From Mycobacteroides salmoniphilum (GTDB taxonomy: Bacteria; Actinomycetota; Actinomycetes; Mycobacteriales; Mycobacteriaceae), in contig NZ_CP024633.1 in NCBI RefSeq assembly GCF_004924335.1, forward strand, positions 2,728,001 to 2,792,000: 64,000 bases of DNA, given 5' to 3'. Each line of letters starts with the position of its first letter. Position 1 is the first letter of the stretch. The translations under genes were made by a program, and so were the position numbers. The notes below the pieces were generated by a model, which was not told where the DNA came from, ran no database searches, and saw nothing but the letters and a program-made list of their open reading frames with translations. Shown here piece after piece: positions 47,015-56,300 of this stretch.

Positions 47015-47383
47015 ATGACATCGACCCACGACGCACGTGTGTTGCGCGCCACCATGCGCACCGATCTCACCGCCGCGATGAAGACCCGCAACGGCCCGGC
47101 CGTGAGCGCACTGCGGACGGCGATCGCCGCGATCGACAACGCCGAGTCAGTGGACGACACAGCCCGAAAGACGCTGGATAACACCCATATCGCCGGTGCG
47201 ACAAGAGGTCTCGGATCAGCGGAGGTAGCCCGTAGGGTGCTCTCCCCCGCCGATGTGCGCGCCATCCTGCGGGCACAGATCGATGACCGTGCCACTGAAG
47301 CCGAGCGCTATGACACGCTCGGCCAAGCCCAGGCCGCCGCGCGGCTGCGCGAGGAGGCCGGGGTCATCGCCGGGTACCTATAG
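47015..47383 (+). CDS. GatB/YqeY-like protein
   Basis: This 122-residue helical protein resembles the YqeY/GatB C-terminal-like family: LRTAIAAIDNAE near residue 30, a middle LSPADVRAILRAQIDDR, and an end ARLREEAGVIAGYL. The family is linked to tRNA-dependent amidotransferase tails but the stand-alone proteins have no firm role. It is about 25 residues shorter than typical YqeY. A start at ATG 47015 follows the perfect palindrome at 46961-46980. The stop overlaps the convergent TetR gene by 6 bases. Confidence 0.72.
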   Translation: MTSTHDARVLRATMRTDLTAAMKTRNGPAVSALRTAIAAIDNAESVDDTARKTLDNTHIAGATRGLGSAEVARRVLSPADVRAILRAQIDDRATEAERYDTLGQAQAAARLREEAGVIAGYL

Positions 47384-48046
47384 CGACCCGTAGCGCCGCG
47401 CGATGCCGTCGCACAGGATCTCCACACCCTTGACGATCACTTCACGCGGATTGGTCACCTGCGGCAGGTCGCCCACCCCCACCAGTGCGGCCAGTCGCGG
47501 GGATTCCGGCAGCTCGGCGTTACCGCCGATCAGCTCGGATAATCCCGAAAAGTCGGTGCGTGCGCCCGGGGAGACAAGCTGCCCACCGACCGCACCGAGG
47601 CCGACGCCCTGCGAGTAGCTCCACACCTGAAACGCCAGTTCCGCCGCCTCGGGCACCGGAACCCCGAGGTGACCGAAGGCCTCCAGCAACCAGTCGAAAC
47701 ACACCAGAGTGTCGGGCTGCATCCCGTTGCGTGGCACCGCATACGCCAACAGCACCCAGGGATGGGTGCTGTACAGATTGAAGTCGTATTCGACGGCGAC
47801 GCGCACCCGCGCCCGCCAGTCAGGGTCACCCATCATCTCGGCGGGGTAGGCGAATCGGCGGGTGACCTCTGCGGTCATCTCGACCAGGAGCGCATCCTTG
47901 TCGGCGACGTGGCGGTATAGCGACATGGCCCCCACGCCGAGGGCCTCGGCGATCTTACGCATGGACACACCGGTCAGGCCTTCTGCATCGGCAATCGTGA
48001 TGGCCTTGGCAACAATCGATTCCAGCGTGAGACGCGGATCGGTCAC
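47378..48046 (-). CDS. TetR-family repressor of the adjacent efflux pump
   Basis: This 222-residue repressor has the N-terminal TetR helix-turn-helix (TGVSMRKIAEALGVGAMSLYRHVADKDALLVEM) and a C-terminal ligand domain of the TetR_C type that binds varied hydrophobic drugs. The GTG at 48046 with GGAGGGAGC just upstream is the natural start; a long extension to 48658 lies antisense to the exporter and is discarded. It is divergent from a DHA2 exporter across 106 bases containing two palindromes built on GTAC, the expected arrangement of local repression. Confidence 0.9.
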   Translation of the reverse strand: MTDPRLTLESIVAKAITIADAEGLTGVSMRKIAEALGVGAMSLYRHVADKDALLVEMTAEVTRRFAYPAEMMGDPDWRARVRVAVEYDFNLYSTHPWVLLAYAVPRNGMQPDTLVCFDWLLEAFGHLGVPVPEAAELAFQVWSYSQGVGLGAVGGQLVSPGARTDFSGLSELIGGNAELPESPRLAALVGVGDLPQVTNPREVIVKGVEILCDGIARRYGSL

Positions 48047-48089
48047 GATGCTCCCTCCATAACTCGATTGACCGGCTTCACCAATTTGC

Positions 48090-48100
48090 GTACAGTGTAC
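48090..48100. promoter_or_regulatory. TetR operator, left copy (GTACAGTGTAC)
   Basis: GTACAGTGTAC is an imperfect-centre palindrome (4-3-4) inside GCGTACAGTGTACCC. It lies 44 bases upstream of the TetR start and shares the GCGTAC/GTAC core with the second palindrome at 48111-48125, suggesting one repressor binding twice. Confidence 0.5.
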
Positions 48101-48110
48101 CCAGTCTACT

Positions 48111-48125
48111 GCGTACGCCGTACGC
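48111..48125. promoter_or_regulatory. TetR operator, right copy (GCGTACG-C-CGTACGC)
   Basis: This perfect 7-1-7 palindrome lies 28 bases upstream of the exporter ATG (48153) and would block its transcription when bound. Together with 48090-48100 it fills the divergent promoter region. Confidence 0.6.
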
Positions 48126-48152
48126 GCCCCAATATCACCGGAGCGATACCCC

Positions 48153-49655
48153 ATGACCACCTGCAAGAGCACTGCGCCCGAAAACGCGACGCCGGAAGGC
48201 GCCCGCGCTGGACGACGTACCTGGTTCGGGCTGGCCACGCTCCTGCTGCCCGTGTTCCTGGTGTCGATGGACGTCTCGGTGCTGTTCCTGGCGATGCCAC
48301 GGCTGTCCGAGTCACTCAATCCATCGGCGGCCGAACAGCTCTGGATCCTGGATGTGTACGGATTCCTGCTCGCCGGACTGCTCATCACCATGGGCAACCT
48401 GGGCGACCGGTGGGGACGTCGACGTCTCATGCTCTGGGGTGCAACACTTTTTGGCATCGCATCGGTGATCGCCGCATTCGCGCCCACCCCGCTGGCACTG
48501 ATCGCGGCACGCGCGCTGATGGGTATCGGCGGGGCCACCCTGCTCCCCGCCAGCCTGGCGCTTATCGGCGTCATGTTCCCCAATGCCCGCCAGAAGGCGC
48601 TCGCGGTCGGCATCTGGGCGGCGGCCTTCTCATTCGGTGCCGCCGTCGGCCCCGTCATCGGCGGCCTGCTGCTGCACCACTACTGGTGGGGCTCGGTGTT
48701 CCTCATCAACGTTCCGGTGCTGATCGTGCTGCTACTCACCGCCAACGCGCTCATCCCCGAATACCGAAACCCCGTCCTGGAACCGTTCGACCTCGCCGGC
48801 GTCGCGCTGTCGATGACCGGAATCATGACCCTGGTATACGCCGTGAAAGCCGCAGCGACGCATGGCTTCTCGCTATCCGTCGCAATCACCGGAGTGATCG
48901 GCGTCGTCACCCTGGCGATGTTCGTCCGGCAGCAGATGCGCTGCCCGCACCCGCTGCTCGCGCTGGACCTGTTCCGCAACCGGACCTTCACCGTGGCAAT
49001 CGTCGGCACCGTCGCCGCGATGGCGACGTTCGGCGCCACGACCTACCTCACCGGGCTCTACCTGCAGTCAGTGCTCGGCTTCGACGTGCTGGCCGCCGCC
49101 TTCCTCGGACTGCCCATGGCGCTGACGGTCGCCTACTTCTCGATGGACGCAGCACGTATCGAGCGTCTACTCGGGGAGCGCTGGACATTCGTGGTGTCTC
49201 TGCTGGCCATGGCGGTTGGCAACGCGGTGCTCCTCGCACTGGGCCCACACGGGCCGGTGGGCGTCTACATCGCGGCAACGGTGATCGTGGGCGCCGGTGC
49301 CGGTGTCATGTTTACGTTCGTCTCTGCCGTAGCGCTCAATGCCGCCCCGACCGAGCGGGCCGGGCAGGCCACGGGCATCTCGGAGATGAGCTTTGAGCTC
49401 GGGACGGCCTTCGGGCTGGCTTTGTTCGGAGCCCTGGCCTCCGCGATCTTCGCCGCCCGCACCCATGTGCACGAGACACTCGGACAGGCCATGGCGCGCG
49501 CCAAGGACATCGGTGGCGAGGCGGGTGCCACCGCGGCCGAGCTCGCCAGGACCGGATGGACCGACGGAATCCACGCGGTAGCGGGGGTATCGACGCTGAT
49601 CCTGGTGGCCGCCGCGATCACGGCCGCCGTTGTGATGCGTCACAGCGACAGCTGA
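48153..49655 (+). CDS. DHA2-family MFS drug exporter
   Basis: The 500-residue protein has 14 predicted helices and DHA2 motifs: LVSMDVSVLFLAMP in helix 1, GNLGDRWGRRRLML (motif A), ALMGIGGATLLPASLAL (motif B) and GPVIGGLLLHHYWWGSVFLINVP (motif C). It resembles SmvA/QacA/LfrA-type multidrug pumps of mycobacteria. The divergent TetR and operators indicate drug-inducible expression. It differs from the DHA2 protein of the NRPS locus and is unlikely to be part of that pathway. Confidence 0.9.
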   Translation: MTTCKSTAPENATPEGARAGRRTWFGLATLLLPVFLVSMDVSVLFLAMPRLSESLNPSAAEQLWILDVYGFLLAGLLITMGNLGDRWGRRRLMLWGATLFGIASVIAAFAPTPLALIAARALMGIGGATLLPASLALIGVMFPNARQKALAVGIWAAAFSFGAAVGPVIGGLLLHHYWWGSVFLINVPVLIVLLLTANALIPEYRNPVLEPFDLAGVALSMTGIMTLVYAVKAAATHGFSLSVAITGVIGVVTLAMFVRQQMRCPHPLLALDLFRNRTFTVAIVGTVAAMATFGATTYLTGLYLQSVLGFDVLAAAFLGLPMALTVAYFSMDAARIERLLGERWTFVVSLLAMAVGNAVLLALGPHGPVGVYIAATVIVGAGAGVMFTFVSAVALNAAPTERAGQATGISEMSFELGTAFGLALFGALASAIFAARTHVHETLGQAMARAKDIGGEAGATAAELARTGWTDGIHAVAGVSTLILVAAAITAAVVMRHSDS

Positions 49656-49692
49656 TAGGGAACCTTCGGCGCACCGGACTCGTAGAACACAT

Positions 49693-50262
49693 ATGACCCG
49701 CGAGATCCGAGACATCGACTCCACCACCGAGGCCGTTGCCCACCGCGTGATCGCCACAGCATTCGCCGAGGATCCCGTGATCCGTTGGGTGAACTCCGAC
49801 CCCCGGCGTGACCAGGCGATTTTCCACGGGATCTCGCTCGCCTTGCACGGCTCCGGCCAGGGCGAGTACCTGCTGTACGAGGACGGCGTGGCGGTCGGGG
49901 CCGCGCATTGGGATCCTCCGAGCTGGGAGCCGCCGGGCGCGCAGCGGATGCGGGCCATCCCGTTGCTTCTCGGCGCGGTGCGGCTCGGCGTCTTCCGCGG
50001 TATTGCCCTGGCGCGTGCTGCCGCGGCCGTCCGGCCCAAGCACCCGCACTGGTATCTGGCGACCATCGGCGCCGCCGTCCCCGGCAGAGGTATCGGCTCA
50101 GCGCTCATCAAACACCAGATCGATCAGATCGAAGGTCCGGCCTATTTGGAGAGCTCCAACATCCGCAACAACCCGCTCTACGAACGCTTCGGCTTCAGGG
50201 TGGTCGACGAGATCAAACCGGCGCCCAACGGCCCCACGCTGTGGGCAATGTACCGGGACTGA
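49693..50262 (+). CDS. GNAT-family N-acetyltransferase
   Basis: This 189-residue protein has the GNAT acetyl-CoA loop in WYLATIGAAVPGRGIGSALIKHQ (residues 118-140) and the late YERFGFRVVDEI strand typical of the fold. It lies 37 bases after the exporter gene on the same strand and could be co-transcribed with it, so a resistance-related acetylation of an amine compound is conceivable. The acceptor is unknown. Confidence 0.87.
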   Translation: MTREIRDIDSTTEAVAHRVIATAFAEDPVIRWVNSDPRRDQAIFHGISLALHGSGQGEYLLYEDGVAVGAAHWDPPSWEPPGAQRMRAIPLLLGAVRLGVFRGIALARAAAAVRPKHPHWYLATIGAAVPGRGIGSALIKHQIDQIEGPAYLESSNIRNNPLYERFGFRVVDEIKPAPNGPTLWAMYRD

Positions 50263-50426
50263 TTGCGCCCCAACATCGCTGATGCCGAACCCGCCGGATC
50301 ACTGAGAATCGGTAACGACCGCGACTACCCTGGCGATGGAATACCTAGAGTTCTGTGTGTATTGAGTGCTGATAGTTGTTGTCTCCGCGGGGTGTAGCGG
50401 GGGCGCCGGTAGTACAGAGGGTTGAG

Positions 50427-52493
50427 ATGACGATTGTTCCGCCTCCCGTCGAGGACACGGCGATGCGAGCGTGGGAGTTCCCCGAGAACGACCCCGAACC
50501 GCCCGCACAGTGGAGCAAGTACGTGCCCGGTGAGCCGCAATTGCGTGCGGCGGCCTTCGGGACGCTGATCGGCCTGCTGGTAGCGGTGCTTCTGGGCGCG
50601 GCCTATGGCGCCGAACCCGGCGGTTCCCTGTGGGCATTGAACAGGACCGTCTTCACCACCCACTCCCAGGACGTCGCCATACGCGCCGTGGTCTCCCCGC
50701 TCAAAAACGCCCAGGACATCCTGGGCAACGGCACGCAGCCCTCGCCCGATCAGCTCACCGAGGCCCGGACCTCACTCAATGAGGCCAAACAGGGATTGGA
50801 GTTCGTCTCCGCCTCCGCTGAGCGCACCACGCTGCAGAACCTTTATCTGCAGCTCACTCAACAGCTGCGCCAGTACACACCGGAACAGGCCCAGCAGCTT
50901 CCCCCGCTGCCCGCGCCCCCAGAGGTGAACACCGACGCCAACCTGGCCGCCAACGTGGGACCCGCCGCACCGGCATCATCGCCGCCGAGTTGGGGCTACG
51001 CCACCGCCGCGAGCGCCCCCGGCCCGGCTCCACAGTCCTACTCGGCTCCCCCGCCACCCGGAATTCCGGTCGATCCCGTTGCCGACTGGCCGGCTCCCGT
51101 CGCCCCACCGTTGACGCCCAACCTGCTCGATCTGGGCGGCTACGACCAGTCGTGGTCTCTGCTCTACGGATACAACGTCTTGGACTGGTTCAACTGGGGA
51201 CTGTCCGGCTTCAACCGGTACGGGTTCGACTTCATGGGCTTCGACCGGTGGGGCTATGACCGGTGGGGCTACGACCGGTGGGGCTACGACCGGTCGGGTT
51301 ACAACTGGGACGGCTACAACTGGTCGGGTTACAACCGCGACGGTCGAGATCGAGATGGCCGCAACGAATGGGGTCAGTTCCGCGACGACGATCCCCGCGA
51401 TCAGGGTTGGTACGACAGGTATCACCCGTATCGGGAGTACTACGACTGGAAGTTCCAGAACACCAACCCGGTGTACAGCCGCAACCTGTGGGATCAGGCG
51501 CATGGAATCAACCCCGCTCAGTATCGGGATTGGAACCTGAATCGCAGCTGGGACAACCCCTTGGAGCGTGACTGGTCCCCCGTAACCAGCACCGCCCGCG
51601 TCGCCGACCGCCCGCTGTTGGCCGAGCCGGTGGTGAACCTCGATGCGTCACTCGCACAGTTCCTCACCGACGACAAGTCGTCCCGTCCGGCGGGGGATCT
51701 CATCAAGGATCTGTCGACGAAGTCGGTCCGAAACTTCAGCAAGGAACTTGCCACCCCACCTCCGGCTCCCGAGAAGACACCCACATCGGTGTCCCCTGCC
51801 GAGGTAAAGCCCTCTGCCCCACCGGTGTTGACGGCACCGGCGCCTACGGTTCCGCCAAAGCAAGTGCCCGAGGACTTCACACCCCCGTCACTGCCGACGG
51901 TTCCGCCACTGACACCGGCCCCGTCCACGGAGCCGCGCGCGACGTCCAGCACGACGAGCCCGGCCCCGTCGACCGAACCGTCACACCCACCGACCCCGAC
52001 GTCCGGGTCTCCGACCGATGCCACCACCAGCCCGTCGGCTCCCACACCAACACCGAAGGAGGAGACATCGGCCCCCGTGACGACGCCGACGGCTCCGACT
52101 CACGAGACACCGGTGACGCCTACGCCACGTCAAACGGTCACCACAGCACCCTCGGAGACGGCCGAGCCATCGGTCGCTCCCGAACCGACCAAGCAGCACA
52201 GCACGCCGACGTATGAGGTCCCGACGTCCGAAGCACCCGCTCCGCGGGCGACCGTAGAACCTGCCCCCCAGCAGGTCCCCACCGAGGCTCCGGCGAAGCA
52301 GACACCCGTCGAGCGTGAGACGCCCCCATCACGCGCGTCGGCGCCAGAAACTGTGGCACCCACACGCGAAGCGCCCGCACGGGAGGCACCGACGTACAGC
52401 ACCGTCACACAGGCACCCAGTTCAGGCGGCAGTAGCGGTGGTGGCGGTTACGGCAGTGGTAGTAGCGGCGGCAGTGGTGGTGGCCACCATTAG
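50427..52493 (+). CDS. Membrane-anchored protein with YDRWG-type pentapeptide repeats and Pro/Thr-rich stalk
   Basis: No known family that I recognise. The 688 residues are: a cytoplasmic head (1-40, rich in Trp, Pro and Glu), one membrane helix (about 43-62, AAAFGTLIGLLVAVLLGAAYG), a helical segment (65-155), a Pro/Ala-rich linker, eleven tandem pentapeptides of the form [FY]-[DN]-[RW]-x-G (262-316), an aromatic and charged segment (317-385), a long Pro/Thr/Ser-rich stretch (about 440-655) and a terminal Gly/Ser tail (GGSSGGGGYGSG) ending HH. The stalk-like layout suggests a wall-spanning surface protein, probably with O-mannosylation. ATG 50427 follows AGAGG. The head could bind a cytoplasmic partner such as a sigma factor, but this is speculation. 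Confidence 0.75.
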   Translation: MTIVPPPVEDTAMRAWEFPENDPEPPAQWSKYVPGEPQLRAAAFGTLIGLLVAVLLGAAYGAEPGGSLWALNRTVFTTHSQDVAIRAVVSPLKNAQDILGNGTQPSPDQLTEARTSLNEAKQGLEFVSASAERTTLQNLYLQLTQQLRQYTPEQAQQLPPLPAPPEVNTDANLAANVGPAAPASSPPSWGYATAASAPGPAPQSYSAPPPPGIPVDPVADWPAPVAPPLTPNLLDLGGYDQSWSLLYGYNVLDWFNWGLSGFNRYGFDFMGFDRWGYDRWGYDRWGYDRSGYNWDGYNWSGYNRDGRDRDGRNEWGQFRDDDPRDQGWYDRYHPYREYYDWKFQNTNPVYSRNLWDQAHGINPAQYRDWNLNRSWDNPLERDWSPVTSTARVADRPLLAEPVVNLDASLAQFLTDDKSSRPAGDLIKDLSTKSVRNFSKELATPPPAPEKTPTSVSPAEVKPSAPPVLTAPAPTVPPKQVPEDFTPPSLPTVPPLTPAPSTEPRATSSTTSPAPSTEPSHPPTPTSGSPTDATTSPSAPTPTPKEETSAPVTTPTAPTHETPVTPTPRQTVTTAPSETAEPSVAPEPTKQHSTPTYEVPTSEAPAPRATVEPAPQQVPTEAPAKQTPVERETPPSRASAPETVAPTREAPAREAPTYSTVTQAPSSGGSSGGGGYGSGSSGGSGGGHH
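51210..51374 (+). repeat. Eleven 15-bp coding repeats ([FY][DN][RW]xG pentapeptides)
   Basis: Pentamers in order: FNRYG, FDFMG, FDRWG, YDRWG, YDRWG, YDRSG, YNWDG, YNWSG, YNRDG, RDRDG, RNEWG. The DNA shows near-identical 15-base units GAC CGG TGG GGC TA(C/T) in the centre, a likely substrate for slippage or unequal recombination, so copy number may vary between strains. Confidence 0.9.
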
Positions 52494-52516
52494 CGAGGGC
52501 CCCACCGCAGCGTAAG

Positions 52517-52530
52517 TAAGGGTACCCTTA
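52517..52530. promoter_or_regulatory. Palindrome TAAGGGTACCCTTA over the methyltransferase leader
   Basis: A perfect 14-base palindrome, extendable to 20 bases with one mismatched pair, ends only 4 bases before the ATG at 52535. It covers the place of the ribosome site and promoter, as would suit a repressor on a leaderless or short-leader transcript. Confidence 0.5.
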
Positions 52531-52534
52531 TTTC

Positions 52535-53131
52535 ATGCCGACAACATGGATAGACACCGTGATACACCAGGTGCGCAGGGTGGGCGACTTCCCGTTTCCG
52601 CACCAGGCGGCCTTCATGCTGGACAATCCGATTCATCGAAAATTGGTGGATCCCGCGGGCGTGGCCGAGCGGTTGGGGCTGCGCGGTGACGAACGAGTGC
52701 TGGAGATCGGTCCAGGGCCGGGAATCTTCAGCGTGCAGATAGCCCCTCGACTCCCCTCGGGTCATCTCGACCTGTTCGACGTGCAGCCCGAGATGCTCGA
52801 CAAGGTGAAACGCAAGCTCGACCGGGCCGGATGTCGGAACGCAGGATTCCACTCTGGCGACGCCAGTAATGGACTTCCGTTCCCGGACAGGTCCTTTGAC
52901 ATCGCCTTTCTCGCCAGCGTGATCGGCGAAGTCCCCGATAAGACCGCCTGCATCCGGTCACTGCACAAGGCGCTCAAGCCCGGCGGGCGGCTGGTCTTCC
53001 AGGAGATCTTCCTGGACCCCGATCGCCTGGGAATCTCCGAGCTACGCACCCTCACCGAACCGGAGGGTTTCGCCTTCTCCTCGGCGACCGGAAGCCGGTG
53101 GCGCGACATCGTGGAGTTCACCCGAACCTGA
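52535..53131 (+). CDS. Class I SAM-dependent methyltransferase
   Basis: This 198-residue protein has the SAM-binding motif I VLEIGPGPGIFSVQI, the acidic LDLFDVQPEMLD after strand 2 and a motif IV-like SFDIAFLASVIGEV, as in UbiE/Gene-like methyltransferases. The N-terminal FPFPHQAAFMLDNPIHRK is a feature of small methyltransferases of this sort. The substrate is unknown. A strong palindrome overlaps its start region, so it is probably repressed under some condition. No operon partner is obvious. Confidence 0.88.
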   Translation: MPTTWIDTVIHQVRRVGDFPFPHQAAFMLDNPIHRKLVDPAGVAERLGLRGDERVLEIGPGPGIFSVQIAPRLPSGHLDLFDVQPEMLDKVKRKLDRAGCRNAGFHSGDASNGLPFPDRSFDIAFLASVIGEVPDKTACIRSLHKALKPGGRLVFQEIFLDPDRLGISELRTLTEPEGFAFSSATGSRWRDIVEFTRT

Positions 53132-53276
53132 TCCGCCCCAGCCGGTTCTTCACGCAGCCCTCGAGCACTCGGCGCCGGAGCGACCCCGCATAGCAAACCC
53201 CTGCGCAACCGACCCCACATCGACGCTGACGGTGCATGCGCATCCCGGACAGTGGGAGCCAGTTGTGAGGAATACC

Positions 53277-53345
53277 ATGTCTGAAGATATCGTTAGTTTA
53301 GGTAATCTACTTTTCAGACTTCCAAAGAACACCCTGTCGATGTGA
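53277..53345 (+). CDS. Possible 22-residue leader peptide upstream of the first carboxylic acid reductase
   Basis: ATG at 53277 is preceded by GAGGA at a good distance (53268-53272), and a 22-codon frame ends in TGA at 53343-53345, 7 bases before the reductase ATG. The peptide is [20 protein letters not shown] followed by Ser-Met. It lies in an AT-rich patch and uses TTA, CTA and AGA, codons uncommon in this DNA. An inverted repeat GTCTGAA/TTCAGAC (53279-53285 and 53313-53319) lies inside it. It may be a regulatory leader or chance. Confidence 0.35.
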   Translation: MSEDIVSLGNLLFRLPKNTLSM

Positions 53346-53352
53346 GGCTGCC

Positions 53353-56300
53353 ATGACCGTGACCAACGAGACCGACCCGCAGCTGGAGCAGCTGGCCCGC
53401 CGCATCGAAAATCTGCGCGAGAGCGATCCACAGTTCCGCGCCACTGCACCCGATCGCACGGTCGCCGAGCAGGTACTGCGCCCCGGCCTACATCTCTCCG
53501 AGGCCATTGCGACGTTGATGACCGGATACGCCGAGCGCCCCGCATTGGGCGAGCGTGCACGTGAACTGGTCACCGACCATGACGGCCGGAGCGTGCTGCG
53601 CCTGCTCCCCCGTTTCGATACCACGACGTACGGTGAATTATGGTCCCGGACAACGTCTGTCGCAGCATACTGGCACCACGACGCGGCTCATTCGGTCAAC
53701 GGCGGCGACCTGGTGGCGACCCTCGGGTTCACCAGCGTCGACTACACGGTGCTGGATCTGGCGATCATGATTCTCGGCGGGGTCGCGGTTCCGCTGCAGA
53801 CCAGTGCACCAGCGTCGCAGTGGACCACCATTCTCGCCGAGACCGAACCCAACACGCTGGCCGTGAGCGTCGAATTGATCGGCACCGCATTGGAATCGGT
53901 ACTCGCCACCCCGTCGATCAAGCAGGTCGTGGTGTTCGACTACACCCCCGAGGTCGATGCGCAACGCGAGGCCTTCGACGCCGCCAGCGCACAGCTCGCC
54001 GGAACCGGTATCACCATCGAGACGCTCGATGCGGTGATCACCCGCGGCAAAGAGCTTCCCGCCGCCCCGCTCTACGCACCTTCCCCCGGTGACGATCCAC
54101 TGGCACTGCTGATCTACACCTCCGGCAGCACCGGGGCCCCCAAGGGCGCCATGCACAGTGAGAATATCGTGCGCCGCTGGTGGATTCGCGAAGACGTCAT
54201 GGCCGGGACCGAGAACCTGCCCATGATCGGCCTGAACTTCATGCCGATGAGCCACATCATGGGCCGCGGCACACTCACCTCAACACTGTCCACCGGTGGA
54301 CTCGGGTACTTCGCCGCATCCAGCGACATGTCAACGCTCTTCGAAGACATGGAGCTGATCCGCCCCACCGCACTCGCCCTGGTGCCCCGCGTATGCGACA
54401 TGGTCTTCCAGCGGTTCCAGACGGAGGTGGATCGCCGCCTCGCCAGCGGTCACGCCGCGGATCCAGATGCGGTGGCCGCAGAGGTCAAGGCCGAGATTCG
54501 TGACAACCTCTTTGGTGGCCGCGTCTTGGCGGTCATGGTGGGCTCGGCACCGCTGTCCGAAGAGCTGGGCGAATTCATCGAGTCGTGCTTCGAGCTGCAT
54601 CTGACGGACGGTTACGGATCCACCGAGGCGGGCATGGTGTTCCGTGATGGAGTCGTGCAACGCCCGCCGGTCATCGAGTACAAGCTCGTCGATGTGCCCG
54701 AGCTGGGGTACTTCTCCACCGACCAGCCGCATCCGCGCGGTGAGCTGCTGTTGAAGACCGACGGTATGTTCCTCGGCTACTACAAGCGTCCCGAGGTGAC
54801 CGCGGGCGTCTTCGACGAAGACGGCTTCTACATGACCGGCGACATTGTCACCGAGCTCGCCCACGACAACATCCAGATTGTCGATCGCCGTAACAACGTG
54901 CTCAAACTGTCCCAGGGCGAGTTCGTCGCGGTCGCCACACTGGAAGCCGAGTATGCCAACAGCCCTGTGGTGCACCAGATCTACGTGTACGGCAGTAGCG
55001 AAAGGTCCTATCTGCTGGCGGTCGTGGTGCCGACACCGGAGGCCGTCGCGGCCGCGAAGGGCGACACCACGGCACTCAAGGTGACCATCGCGGATTCGCT
55101 GCAAGACATTGCCCGAGAGATCCAGTTGCAGTCCTATGAGATCCCGCGCGACTTCATCATCGAGCCCCAGCCGTTCACCCAAGGCAACGGTCTGCTGACC
55201 GGCATTGCCAAACTCGCGCGCCCAAATCTTAAGTCGCACTATGGCGATCGGCTGGAACAGATGTACGCCGATATCGCCGAGCAGCAGAGCTTGGAAATGC
55301 ACCGGCTGCGTTCCGATTACGATCCCGACAAGCCCGCGCTGGAAACGGTGCTCAAGGCCGCCCAGGCCCTGCTGGGTGTCTCGTCGGCCGAACTGGCCGC
55401 GGACGCACATTTCACCGACCTGGGTGGCGATTCACTGTCTGCCCTGTCCTTCTCGGATCTACTGCGCGATATCTTCGACGTCGAGGTCCCCGTCGGCGTC
55501 ATCGTCAGTGCCGCCAACGACCTCAGCGGTATCGCGAAGTTCGTTGATGAACAACGTCATTCCGGTGGTAACCGGCCGACCGCCGAGACGGTGCACGGAG
55601 CGGGGCATGCTGAGATCCGCGCCGCTGACCTGACTCTGGACAAGTTCATCGACGAGGCCACCCTGCAGGCGGCCCCCTCACTTCCCCGAGCGACCGGAAC
55701 ACCGCGGACCGTGCTGCTGACCGGATCCAACGGCTACCTGGGCCACTACCTGGCACTGGAATGGCTTGAGCGCCTGGACAAGACCGAGGGCAAGCTGATC
55801 GTCATCGTTCGCGGTAAGGACGCCGACGCGGCCTACCGCCGCCTCGAGGAGGCGTTCGACACCGGCGATACCGAACTGCTGGAGCACTTCCGAGCGCTGG
55901 CCGGAAAACACCTCGAGGTGCTCGCGGGCGATATCGGCGACCCGGACCTCGGTCTGGAGGCCGACACCTGGCAGCGCCTGGCCGACACCGTGGACGTCAT
56001 CGTGCACCCGGCCGCACTGGTGAACCACGTACTGCCCTACAAGCAGCTTTTCGGCCCGAATGTCGTTGGCACCGGCGAAATCATCAAGCTGGCGCTGACC
56101 ACCAAGATCAAGCCCATCACCTATCTGTCGACGGTCGCGGTCGCGGCGTATGTCGATCCGGCCACCTTCGACGAAGAGTCCGATATCCGGCTTATCAGCG
56201 CGGTGCGCCCCGTGGACGAGCTCTACGCCAACGGCTACGGCAACAGCAAGTGGGCCGGCGAGGTACTGCTGCGGGAGGCGCACGACCTCTGCGGCTTACC

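Noticed and set aside
53295..53313. Second IdeR box before the CAR operon
   Set aside because: Only the left half (TTAGTTTAGG) resembles the consensus (about 11 of 19), which is too weak to annotate as a site.
54331..55410. 359-codon open frame on the - strand
   Set aside because: It is a mirror of the first CAR adenylation domain with no ribosome site or recognisable motifs.
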